Positions 1-6,862 of a DNA stretch of 7,242 nucleotides are shown here, piece after piece (positions within the stretch are counted from its first letter, which is position 1; every line of letters starts with the position of its first letter). Location of the stretch: the NCBI GenBank assembly GCA_033720735.1, contig JAWWBX010000225.1, positions 1-7,242 on the forward strand, written 5' to 3'. This DNA is from B8-G4 sp033720735 (GTDB taxonomy: Bacteria > Bacteroidota > Bacteroidia > Chitinophagales > Saprospiraceae). The notes under the pieces are model-generated. The model had not been told where the DNA came from. It searched no databases and saw nothing but the letters and a program-made list of their open reading frames with translations. Both the position numbers and the translations under genes were made by a program.

Positions 1-129
1 AACGGCCTTCTCGCCAAACCTACGCACGGCAATATCATCCGCTTCGCACCGCCGCTGATCATGACCCGGGAGCAAATGGAGGAGTGCTGCGCCATCATCG
101 AGACCACGGTGACGGAGTTTAAGAAGTAG
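1..129 (+). CDS. rocD: Ornithine aminotransferase, C-terminal end (partial)
   Basis: Frame 1 is open from the left edge to a TAG at 127-129 and gives the last 42 residues of a protein whose start lies outside the window. It contains NGLLAKPTHGNIIRFAPPL followed by a charged helix ending in EFKK. This matches closely the C-terminal region of ornithine--oxo-acid aminotransferase as I remember it from human OAT and bacterial RocD. The Arg in the IIRFAPPL stretch corresponds to the conserved substrate-carboxylate-binding Arg of class III aminotransferases (known for the family). The enzyme is cytosolic and PLP-dependent, and converts ornithine and 2-oxoglutarate to glutamate semialdehyde and glutamate. 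The catalytic Lys is not in this fragment. The stop codon lies inside the first unit of a heptamer repeat array that fills the downstream spacer. There is no sign of functional linkage to the next gene. Confidence 0.9.
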   Translation, partial: NGLLAKPTHGNIIRFAPPLIMTREQMEECCAIIETTVTEFKK

Positions 130-244
130 GCAGTCATCAGTCTACAGTCGCCAGTCATCAGTCTACAGTCGCCAGTCATCAGTCTACAGTCGCCAGTCAC
201 CAGTCTGCTGTCACCAGTCACCAGTCACGTGAACCCTGAACGAC
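126..244. repeat. Heptamer-phased tandem array, including three 21-bp copies
   Basis: A G, nearly always followed by T, recurs every 7 bp without slipping at 126, 133, 140 and onward to 224. The same phase then carries two GAAC units at 231 and 238. Within it lie three perfect 21-bp copies (131-151, 152-172, 173-193), each equal to three heptamers, followed by degenerate units to about 230. Typical units are GTCATCA, GTCTACA and GTCACCA. The array begins inside the penultimate codon of the aminotransferase gene and includes its stop. There are no spacers, so it is not a CRISPR. Related heptamers occur in the other two intergenic regions of the window. Confidence 0.85.
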
Positions 245-268
245 TCCGCTACGCTACGCGTTCAGGGT
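233..268. terminator. 10-bp inverted repeat, possible transcription terminator
   Basis: ACCCTGAACG (233-242) and CGTTCAGGGT (259-268) are perfect reverse complements around a 16-nt loop that contains CGCTA repeats. The hairpin lies about 100 bp after the aminotransferase stop and before an AT-rich stretch, a sensible place for a terminator. No T-run follows on either strand, so it is not a canonical intrinsic terminator. It may instead be a dispersed palindromic repeat. Its left arm is the end of the heptamer array. Confidence 0.35.
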
Positions 269-416
269 AAACACATGAACACTACTTTTAATTTATAAGT
301 TATTCATACCTTAGCAGTTGTGCTAAAATGTGCGTTAATCTTTGATTAAATTGCATGGGAGCACAATGCACGCATATGAAAATGCATTTAAGTGTTGATT
401 GATCAATCCGGGCCTT
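269..416 (+). promoter_or_regulatory. AT-rich leader with likely promoter of the TPR/barrel unit
   Basis: This is the only markedly AT-rich stretch of the window and sits directly upstream of a two-gene unit, so it should hold the promoter. The Bacteroidota consensus is TTG, then about 17-23 nt, then TAnnTTTG. The nearest match is TTG at 318-320 with AATCTTTG at 337-344, one mismatch and a slightly short spacing. Another partial match is TACTTTTA at 283-290. Neither is convincing alone. The region also contains a 12-bp palindrome (397-408) and several closely spaced ATGs (355, 366, 376, 382) that open only very short frames. Confidence 0.35.
397..408. promoter_or_regulatory. 12-bp perfect palindrome just before the TPR gene start
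   Basis: GATTGATCAATC is its own reverse complement and ends 8 bp before the ATG at 417. It could be an operator half-site pair, or a small mRNA fold that affects initiation. It overlaps the alternative TTG start at 399. A palindrome of this size can occur by chance, and no second copy lies in the leader. Confidence 0.2.
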
Positions 417-3400
417 ATGCGCTACCTGATACTTTTCCTCATTCTGGCCCTCGCCCCGCTGTTGGCCGTCGCACAACGCACGGCCGTTGATGCCGACCCA
501 CACGGCATGTACATGGAAGGCCAGGCGTACTTTGACGCCGGTCTGTATGGTCAGGCATTCGAGGCCTTTGAAGAGGTGCTGAACCTCGACCTGCCGATCA
601 ACGAACCAGAATTTGCCTTACTCCGTACCAGGGCACAACTCAACCGCGCCAAATCCGCCGTCCGCCACGGGCTGCCGGAGGCCGAGTTGATGGTCCTCGA
701 TTTTATCCAGTCGACCCGCCCGGATCCGATCGCCACAGAAGCCACACTGGAGATCGCGCACTATTATTTCGACAAAAACAACTACGAAAAGGCGCTGACC
801 TACTACGCGCTGATCGATCACCGGGAGCTCACTCAGGCTCAATCGTCCGAAGTCACCTTCCGGCAGGGTTACAGCCATTTCGTCAAACAGGAGTTTGCAG
901 AAGCAGAGTCTGCCTTCGCCCGCATCAAGGAGCAACGTGACGCCTTTTTCTATCCGGCAAACTACTACTACGGGATGTGCCGCTTCTTCGAGGCGGACTA
1001 CGAAGCCGCGCTGCTCAGCTTCGAGCGGGTGCTTCCTTCCCAGAAATACGAAGCCTACGTTCCCTACTACATTACGCAAATCTACTTTGCGCAGGGGCGT
1101 TATGATGACGTGGTGACCTACGGAGAGCGCGTATTGAATGGCCCGCGTGTCAACAATCTGCAGGACATTCACCATCTGGTGGGACAGGCCCACTTCGAAC
1201 AGGGCAACTATGCCGCTGCCCTGCCCCACCTCGAGTACTATGAGTCCCGCTCGGGCAAAATGCGCGCCGAGGATTTCTTTCAGCTGGCATTTGTCCAATA
1301 CGATCAGGGCCAGTGCGACAAGGCCATCGACAACTTCCTCAACATCGCGCAGGAAGCCACGATCTTGGGTCAACGCGCCAACTTCTATCTCGCCGATTGT
1401 TATCTGAAGCAAGGGGATACAAGAAGTGCGCGCAACGCGTTCTGGTCGGTCTCGAAAATGCACTTTGACCCCGCCCTGCGCGAAGAGGCGCGCTTCAACT
1501 ACGGCAAACTGTCGGCCGAGCTCGACTACGACTTTGAGGCCATCCAGGCTCTCGACCCGATCACCTCGGCCTCGCCGTACTACGCCGAAGCCCAACGCAT
1601 CCTGCGCGACGTCTTTGAGAACACGCGCGATTATGCGTCCGCTCTGGAAACGCTCCGGTCGATCCCCAGCCTCTCACCAACATTGAAGGAAGCATATCAG
1701 CGCCTGAGCCTCCTGCGCGGCATGCAACTGCTGATTGATGGTGATCCGGCCGCTGCGGATCGTTCGCTGGCCGAGGTACAGACATATCCGCTCAACCCGG
1801 CTTATTCCGCACAGGGTTTGTTCTGGCGCGCCGAGATCGCCCATGCCGACGGGCGGTTTCAGGAGAGCATCAACTTCTACAGCCAGTACTTCACGCTCGC
1901 CCGCAACCGGCAGGATCTGCCCGTGGAAAGCTCCGAGCCGGTCGCCAACTACAACCAGGGCTATAACTATTTGAAACTCAAGAACTACGCCACAGCACTT
2001 GGACATTTTCAGGAGGCCATCGCCGGCATCAGGCAAAATCGCGCAGACTTTTCGGATCCCTATTACATGCATCAGGTCCTGCCGGATGCCCAACTGCGTG
2101 CGGGTGATTGTTTGTACAAGCGCAACCGGTACCAAGAGGCGGTGCGGTTCTACCAGGCCTCCATCGATCTGCAGAAGTACGGCTACGTCTACGGCAAATT
2201 TCAGAAGGCAATGATCCAGGGTTTACTCGGCAACCCGCTGGACAAGATCCTCCAGCTCGAAGACCTCGTGCGCCAGCATCCGAGTTCGCAGTTTGCCGAC
2301 GACGCCTTATTCAATGCTGCGGTCACCTATCAGCAAATGGGCAGTGCCGACAAAGCGCTGGTAGCACTCAACCGGTTGGTCAAGACCTATCCTTCTTCGG
2401 ATCTGGTAAACGCATCCCATCTGCGGCTGGGTCTCATCAGTTACAACAACGGGGACCTCAATGCGAGCATCGCATACTACAAAAAGGTGCTCGGCAGCAA
2501 TCCCGACGCATCCGAAGCGCAAGAAGCACTGAGCGCCCTGGAAGAGATCTATGTGCAGGACCTGGCACGCCCAACCGAATACTTTGCCTATGTGGAGTCT
2601 CTCCCTGGCTACCAGGTCTCGGAGATCAAGAAAGACAGCGTGAGTTTCAGAGCCGCCGAGATCGGCTATGAGAATGGCAACTATCAGCGTGCCATCAATC
2701 TCTTCAACGCCTATCTGCAGCAATATCCGAACGGGATCAATGTCATTGCTGCGCACTATCTGCGCGGCGAATCCCATGCAATCCTCAAACAGTACGATGC
2801 GGCAGTGGCTGATTATGATCAGGTCGTTCGCCGCGGCAACAGCAACTATTACCAAAAAGCACTGCAGAAAGCTGCGTCCCTCAGCTATCACCACCAGGCC
2901 GATTTTGCTGCGGCCTATCAGTACTACCAACGCCTGGTTGAGATCACCAACGACCCGGCCGAACGATACCAGGCACAACTGGGGCTGATGCGGAGTGCCT
3001 ATCGGACGAATCAGGCTGCGGCCACCCGCAGTGCGGCGTCGGCGGTGGCCGAGTATAGCGGTGCGTCGGGAGAAGAGCGATCAGAAGCCCTGTTCTATCT
3101 CGGTAAGACGGCTTACTCCGCACGCGCATACGACGAAGCGCTTCAGCGGCTGAATGAAGTCGTCCGGACCAGCAACAACGTGCTCACTGCAGAAGCGCGC
3201 TATCTCATCGCGCATATCTACTATCTCCGCCGCCAACTCGATATCGCCGAACGCCTTTGTCATAGCGCCAACCGCGAGAGCTCCAACTATCCGTTCTGGG
3301 TGGCCAAGAGCCTGCTGTTGCTTTCCGACATCTACGTGGACCGCAATGACCTGTTTAATGCACGTGCACCGCTGGAGGCTTTGATCGAAAACTTCAAAGG

Positions 3401-3536
3401 TGACAGCAGCATTGTTGAGGAAGCGCGACGCAAGCTCGACGCCATTGAAAAGCTGCAGGCTGAACAAAGTCGCATCAAGCCGACGCTCAAGGATTCCATC
3501 GAACTTGACACGACACAACATGAAAAGAACCAATAG
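417..3536 (+). CDS. Exported tetratricopeptide (TPR) repeat protein, 1039 aa
   Basis: I chose the ATG at 417 because it begins a clean Sec signal peptide (MRYLILFLILALAPLLAVAQ), cleaved probably after AVA. The in-frame TTG at 399 would only add six residues. There is no lipobox Cys, so the protein is probably periplasmic. Almost all the rest is TPR-like helical hairpins of about 34-40 residues with the usual G/A-x-x-x-Y and Y-x-x-A spacing, for example near 31-57, 111-135, 148-170, 256-275, 470-492, 515-537, 562-585, 632-655, 670-692, 748-770, 781-803, 895-915 and 930-950. Residues 717-747, including an SLPGYQVSEIKKDSVSF stretch, interrupt the repeats. They resemble a conserved insert I recall in roughly 1000-residue Bacteroidota TPR proteins. 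The C-terminal tail (1012-1039) is charged and not TPR-like. TPRs bind proteins, and the 17-bp overlap with the barrel gene suggests that protein as partner. Exact function is unknown. Type IX secretion TPR proteins (SprE/PorW) are an alternative comparison, but those are lipoproteins. Confidence 0.9.
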   Translation: MRYLILFLILALAPLLAVAQRTAVDADPHGMYMEGQAYFDAGLYGQAFEAFEEVLNLDLPINEPEFALLRTRAQLNRAKSAVRHGLPEAELMVLDFIQSTRPDPIATEATLEIAHYYFDKNNYEKALTYYALIDHRELTQAQSSEVTFRQGYSHFVKQEFAEAESAFARIKEQRDAFFYPANYYYGMCRFFEADYEAALLSFERVLPSQKYEAYVPYYITQIYFAQGRYDDVVTYGERVLNGPRVNNLQDIHHLVGQAHFEQGNYAAALPHLEYYESRSGKMRAEDFFQLAFVQYDQGQCDKAIDNFLNIAQEATILGQRANFYLADCYLKQGDTRSARNAFWSVSKMHFDPALREEARFNYGKLSAELDYDFEAIQALDPITSASPYYAEAQRILRDVFENTRDYASALETLRSIPSLSPTLKEAYQRLSLLRGMQLLIDGDPAAADRSLAEVQTYPLNPAYSAQGLFWRAEIAHADGRFQESINFYSQYFTLARNRQDLPVESSEPVANYNQGYNYLKLKNYATALGHFQEAIAGIRQNRADFSDPYYMHQVLPDAQLRAGDCLYKRNRYQEAVRFYQASIDLQKYGYVYGKFQKAMIQGLLGNPLDKILQLEDLVRQHPSSQFADDALFNAAVTYQQMGSADKALVALNRLVKTYPSSDLVNASHLRLGLISYNNGDLNASIAYYKKVLGSNPDASEAQEALSALEEIYVQDLARPTEYFAYVESLPGYQVSEIKKDSVSFRAAEIGYENGNYQRAINLFNAYLQQYPNGINVIAAHYLRGESHAILKQYDAAVADYDQVVRRGNSNYYQKALQKAASLSYHHQADFAAAYQYYQRLVEITNDPAERYQAQLGLMRSAYRTNQAAATRSAASAVAEYSGASGEERSEALFYLGKTAYSARAYDEALQRLNEVVRTSNNVLTAEARYLIAHIYYLRRQLDIAERLCHSANRESSNYPFWVAKSLLLLSDIYVDRNDLFNARAPLEALIENFKGDSSIVEEARRKLDAIEKLQAEQSRIKPTLKDSIELDTTQHEKNQ

Positions 3537-5139
3537 CCGATACACCGTCATCGCATGTATCCTCTCACTGATCGCTACACCGATCATGGGTCAGACCGAA
3601 CTCGAAGGCCAGGAAGTGGAGGTCATCAAGAATTTCGATGCACGCCTTGCCGATGCCCGCAAGCTGCGCATCATCCCGCAATTGCCCGAACTTGATACCA
3701 CCCTGCGGACCTACACATATCGTGTGTCAGTAGATAATCCGGCCATCAGCTATCCGGCTCCGTCGATCCGCCCCCTGGCCATTCGCCCGGAAAAACCCGA
3801 GCCATCCTATCAGGGATTCGTGCGTGCCGGCTATGGTATCCCCAACGCCCTGCTGGTGGATGGTTCCTATTTCTTCAACCCGGCCGATGGCCTGGAAATG
3901 GGCGTCGGACTCAGGCATCGCAGCGCCAACGACACGGATACCCCTTTGAAACACTACATCGACAATGACATCATGGTGACGGGCAACTACTTTTCGTCGC
4001 CAGCCATGTCCGTCAGTGGCGATCTGTCTTACAGCTTCGATGATTACTATCTGTATGGTATTGACCCGACTGATCTCAGATTGTATGTCGACAACAAACG
4101 CAAGTACAAAACATTCCGTGGTCGGGCCGGGATCAGCAACAACGAGCGGTTGCAAGGGGACATCAACTACAGCGCTGAGGTCGCCGTTTACAATCACAAG
4201 GATGACCAGGCCACACGTGAGAATGGCTTCCAGTTGGACGTATTCGGCGAAAAATGGATCTCCACCAAAACACCCGTCTCACTCCGCATTATCACCGACT
4301 TCAGTACCCTGAAGGACACTGCCAAGCGAGATTTGCACAATTTCTTCCTGCAGCCGGCCTTCTCATTGCGCGACCAGCGCTACAGGGTGCAAGTAGGCGC
4401 CAACATCGCTTCAAGTGACGACGAGTTCTATTTCTTCCCGCAGATCGAGGCGTCGGGCAAGCTGTCCGGCAATCAGCTCATCGCGTTTATCGGGGCAGAA
4501 GGCAGTCTGCGCAAAAACAATTTTCTGGCTTTGTCGGACTACAACCCATACATCAGCGAACGCATCCGGGACATTCGCAACACCCGCTACACAAGATACT
4601 ACGGCGGCTTCAAGGGTAGGCTCAAGGTCTTTGAATATGAAGGGCGCCTCAATGTGTCTGATACCAAAGACCTGGCACTTTACCTGACGGATCCCAACGA
4701 CAGCCGCAAATTCCAACCTGTCTACGACGACGGGACTGTGGTGCGCGTCGAAGGTGTGTTGCGCGCCCAGCCCTCTGAACAACTGGAAGTTGGCGCGATC
4801 GGGGCCTGGCTCCACTATGATCTTGACCAACAGGAAAAGGCCTGGCACCTGCCCGAGTTGGAGTTCCGGCTGTATGCCAACTATCTGACCACTGACCGCA
4901 GACTCCGCCTCAAGGCCGATCTCTTTGTGGCTGACGGAGTGCCATATCTCAATGAAGACGAGGAAGTCGTCAATCTCAACACGCTGTTTGATGTAAGTCT
5001 GGGTGCGGACTACTACATCACCGAGGCTATCGGGGTCTTCGCGCGTGTCAACAACCTCGCCGACAACAACCGGCAGCGCTGGCTGCGCTACGACAGCTTC
5101 GGGCTGAATGCCGTGGGCGGGGTGATGGTCAGGTTGTGA
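3520..5139 (+). CDS. Outer-membrane beta-barrel protein, TonB-receptor-like, without plug, 539 aa
   Basis: The ATG at 3520 starts a signal peptide (basic MKRTNSR, hydrophobic core 9-22, cleavage near MG/QTE). Starting at the upstream ATG at 3400 would put 40 non-export-like residues in front. Residues 25-95 form a soluble stretch with VEVIKNFDARLADARKLRI, a PELPELD-type motif and a Pro-rich segment. From about 98 to the end alternating short strands with Gly and aromatic residues (VRAGYG, GVGLRHRS, GNYF) read as an outer-membrane barrel. The C-terminus, with GVFARVNNLADN then GVMVRL, matches the last strands of TonB-dependent receptors. A plug domain, TonB box and carboxypeptidase-like domain are all missing, and receptors usually run 700-1100 residues, so active TonB-dependent import is doubtful. 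I recall this family being labelled TonB-dependent receptor next to a long TPR gene in Bacteroidota. The 17-bp overlap with that gene implies coupled translation. Substrate unknown. Confidence 0.85.
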   Translation: MKRTNSRYTVIACILSLIATPIMGQTELEGQEVEVIKNFDARLADARKLRIIPQLPELDTTLRTYTYRVSVDNPAISYPAPSIRPLAIRPEKPEPSYQGFVRAGYGIPNALLVDGSYFFNPADGLEMGVGLRHRSANDTDTPLKHYIDNDIMVTGNYFSSPAMSVSGDLSYSFDDYYLYGIDPTDLRLYVDNKRKYKTFRGRAGISNNERLQGDINYSAEVAVYNHKDDQATRENGFQLDVFGEKWISTKTPVSLRIITDFSTLKDTAKRDLHNFFLQPAFSLRDQRYRVQVGANIASSDDEFYFFPQIEASGKLSGNQLIAFIGAEGSLRKNNFLALSDYNPYISERIRDIRNTRYTRYYGGFKGRLKVFEYEGRLNVSDTKDLALYLTDPNDSRKFQPVYDDGTVVRVEGVLRAQPSEQLEVGAIGAWLHYDLDQQEKAWHLPELEFRLYANYLTTDRRLRLKADLFVADGVPYLNEDEEVVNLNTLFDVSLGADYYITEAIGVFARVNNLADNNRQRWLRYDSFGLNAVGGVMVRL

Positions 5140-5140
5140 T

Positions 5141-5176
5141 CATTGATTCATTCATTGATTGATTCATTCATTGATT
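5141..5176. repeat. Tetranucleotide (CATT/GATT) microsatellite
   Basis: Nine consecutive 4-bp units of the form C/G-ATT begin one base after the barrel gene's TGA. They include two perfect adjacent 16-bp copies (5145-5160 and 5161-5176). The array is outside any reading frame, so slippage would alter only the 3' untranslated region. No hairpin with a T-run, and so no clear terminator, follows the operon. Confidence 0.85.
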
Positions 5177-5177
5177 G

Positions 5178-5330
5178 TACCGCGCAGAATCGGTGCAGGA
5201 CAATGAGTAGGCAGTAGTCAGTAGGTCGTAGACAATATCACTACACAGAACTCGGAACGCTCAACACAAAACCGCAAGTAGTCTGGTATCTGAATCACGG
5301 ACGCCCGGACGCACTAACACTCCGAGTTAC
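5178..5330 (+). repeat. Composite intergenic repeat element, copy A
   Basis: The element has ordered blocks. TACCGC followed by GCAGAAT lies at 5178-5190. GTAG recurs every 7 bp at 5207, 5214, 5221 and 5228. AAC recurs in the same phase at 5249, 5256, 5263 and 5270. A 14-bp link (5277-5290) contains AGTCTGGTATC. Decayed 8-bp units run from 5291 to 5330 at 5291, 5299, 5307, 5315 and 5323. The 30 bp at 5269-5298 match 6841-6870 in copy B at 26 positions, and all four differences are transitions. It has no coding potential. The element ends 36 bp before the beta-solenoid start codon. The 227-bp gap from 5140 to 5366 holds no gene and no convincing promoter. Confidence 0.75.
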
Positions 5331-5366
5331 GTTGAAAGCAGTATCATTGCGCGCTGATTCAACCGC

Positions 5367-6752
5367 ATGAACGTCAAACACATCTTCTTCTTTCTATGCT
5401 TTTCCTGGGTATCAACAACCTTTGCGCAGACCAAAGTCTGGGATGGCGGAGCCGGTACCAACGCGTTTGGAGATGCTGCCAACTGGAATCCTGACGGGAT
5501 CCCGGGTGTCAGTGACGATCTTGAGATCGGTTTCGGCAACCTCGTTGATCTTTTGGCCGGCAACTACACCGTCAGAAACATCAAGATCTCGGGCTACGAT
5601 GCCGTCTTTACCATTCACGAGGGTGCCACATTGACGATCGCCAATAGTACCGGTACCGCCTTCGACGCAGCAGGAAGTTCCAGCCAGGTGATCAATCGTG
5701 GCTCATTGGAGATCACCAACAGCGGATTCTATGGGCTTCTGATCTACGGAGTGTTCACCAACGATACGACCGGCGTCATCACCATCACCAATGCCGGGGA
5801 CTACGGTATTGTGACGGGAACCAATGACACCTTGTATAACCACGGAAACATCATCATCGACGGATCGTCCAATCACAGTGTGTACAATACCGGGACCGTC
5901 ACGAATTATAATACGGGCACCATTCAGATCAGCAATTCTGCGAGCTATGGATTTCGCAACGGATCCAACGACTTCCTCAACAATTACGGCAATCTCGTCA
6001 TCAACGGGGCGGTCAACTTCAGCCTGGAGAACTCGGGGATTGCCACCAACTACTCCGGCGGTCATATTTCCATCATTGGTGGCAGCGAGATCGGTCTGAA
6101 TAACAGGAACAAGTTTTGGAATCAATCCGGGGCGACGATCGAAATCCTCTCGCCCGGAGATGGATTTGGGGACTACGGCATCAATAACGATCTGAATGAC
6201 AGCGTGTTCAATGCCGGGCTCATCCATGTCAGCCAGGCGTCGGATGACGGTATTTACAATAATGGATATATTCTGAACGAGGCGTCAGGCGTGATTGTAG
6301 TAGACACTTCCGGGGTGGATCATCCCGGATATGGTATTTACGTGCGCGCGGGACATCCTCTCACAAATGCAGGAAGTATTACGATCAACGGGGCATCCGA
6401 TCACGGGTTGTACAATGATGCAACTTTCAGTAATCTGTCCGGTGCGTCAATGATCATCTTGAATGTGTCGGGCAGCGGAATCTTTAATGGTGCAGCTGAT
6501 CTGTTAGACAATGCCGGGACTCTGCTCGTCTCCAGCGCGGAGCAGTACGGCCTCAGGAATTTCGGCCACGTCCTAAACGCGGCGAACGGAACCCTGACGA
6601 TACAACAGTCAGTACTGGAAAACCTGAGGAATGAGTTCCAGGACCTCATAGAAAACTACGGCACGATCCATCTGCACAACGCCGGTACGACGGGCGTCTG
6701 GAACACCGGTGCAATCTTGTTGAAGACCGGAGGCGCCATTCTGGTTGATTAG
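5367..6752 (+). CDS. Exported Asn-rich beta-solenoid (parallel beta-helix) repeat protein, 461 aa
   Basis: The ATG at 5367 starts a clear signal peptide (MNVKHIFFFLCFSWVSTTFA, cleavage before QTK), so the product leaves the cytoplasm. Residues 24-55 hold the WDGG...DAANW...GIPG..DD.EIG motif that opens many secreted beta-helix and autotransporter-like passengers. Residues 64-107 are strand-rich cap coils. From 108 to 450 there are 14 coils of basic length 24, with two 4-residue insertions (near 261-270 and 313-322). Each coil has an N-x-G or N-x-x-x-G turn, a G-x-I-x-I strand, and a G-[ILF]-x-N turn. Asn recurs at the third position of all 14 coils. The chain stops in coil 15 (GGAILVD) with no type IX C-terminal domain, autotransporter barrel, LPXTG or PEP-CTERM tail. 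No catalytic residues are recognisable. It could be a surface or matrix structural or adhesive protein, or a remnant of a longer one. Specific function unknown. It stands alone between two copies of an intergenic repeat. Confidence 0.85.
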   Translation: MNVKHIFFFLCFSWVSTTFAQTKVWDGGAGTNAFGDAANWNPDGIPGVSDDLEIGFGNLVDLLAGNYTVRNIKISGYDAVFTIHEGATLTIANSTGTAFDAAGSSSQVINRGSLEITNSGFYGLLIYGVFTNDTTGVITITNAGDYGIVTGTNDTLYNHGNIIIDGSSNHSVYNTGTVTNYNTGTIQISNSASYGFRNGSNDFLNNYGNLVINGAVNFSLENSGIATNYSGGHISIIGGSEIGLNNRNKFWNQSGATIEILSPGDGFGDYGINNDLNDSVFNAGLIHVSQASDDGIYNNGYILNEASGVIVVDTSGVDHPGYGIYVRAGHPLTNAGSITINGASDHGLYNDATFSNLSGASMIILNVSGSGIFNGAADLLDNAGTLLVSSAEQYGLRNFGHVLNAANGTLTIQQSVLENLRNEFQDLIENYGTIHLHNAGTTGVWNTGAILLKTGGAILVD

Positions 6753-6765
6753 TCTGGCGTCTATT

Positions 6766-6862
6766 TACCGCAGAGAGCGCAGATTAGGGCGTAGGGAGTA
6801 GTGTGGTAGCGTCAACGCGAAACACGAAACTCTGAACCCGAAACCGTAAGCAGTCTGGCATC
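6766..6862 (+). repeat. Composite intergenic repeat element, copy B, heptamer part
   Basis: This follows the same order and strand as copy A. TACCGC followed by GCGCAGATT lies at 6766-6785. GTAG words lie at 6791, 6798 and 6806, a 7-bp step then one slip. AAC recurs exactly every 7 bp at 6814, 6821, 6828, 6835 and 6842. The 14-bp link AGCAGTCTGGCATC is at 6849-6862. The block starts 14 bp after the beta-solenoid stop codon and runs directly into the octamer array. There is no open frame of note and no canonical terminator between the convergent genes. Confidence 0.75.

Noticed and set aside
131..193. Three perfect 21-bp direct repeats as a possible CRISPR array
   Set aside because: The copies touch each other with no spacers, resolve into heptamers, and have no cas genes nearby.
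399..416. TTG at 399 as the start of the TPR gene
   Set aside because: It adds six residues before an otherwise ideal signal peptide starting at the ATG at 417, and it lies within the palindrome.
618..1595. Long minus-strand open frame opposite the TPR gene
   Set aside because: It is the antisense shadow of a clear TPR coding frame. Its translation is Val/Arg-rich with no domain or signal.
3400..3519. Earlier ATG at 3400 for the barrel gene
   Set aside because: It would put 40 basic, non-conserved-looking residues in front of a clear signal peptide and overlap the TPR gene by 137 bp.
5332..5350. TATCATTG near 5342 as a Bacteroidota -7 box for the beta-solenoid gene
   Set aside because: It has one mismatch, and no TTG lies at the expected upstream distance.
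6753..6813. A lost type IX C-terminal domain continuing in another frame after 6752
   Set aside because: No frame here is open or domain-like. The stretch is the start of the repeat element.
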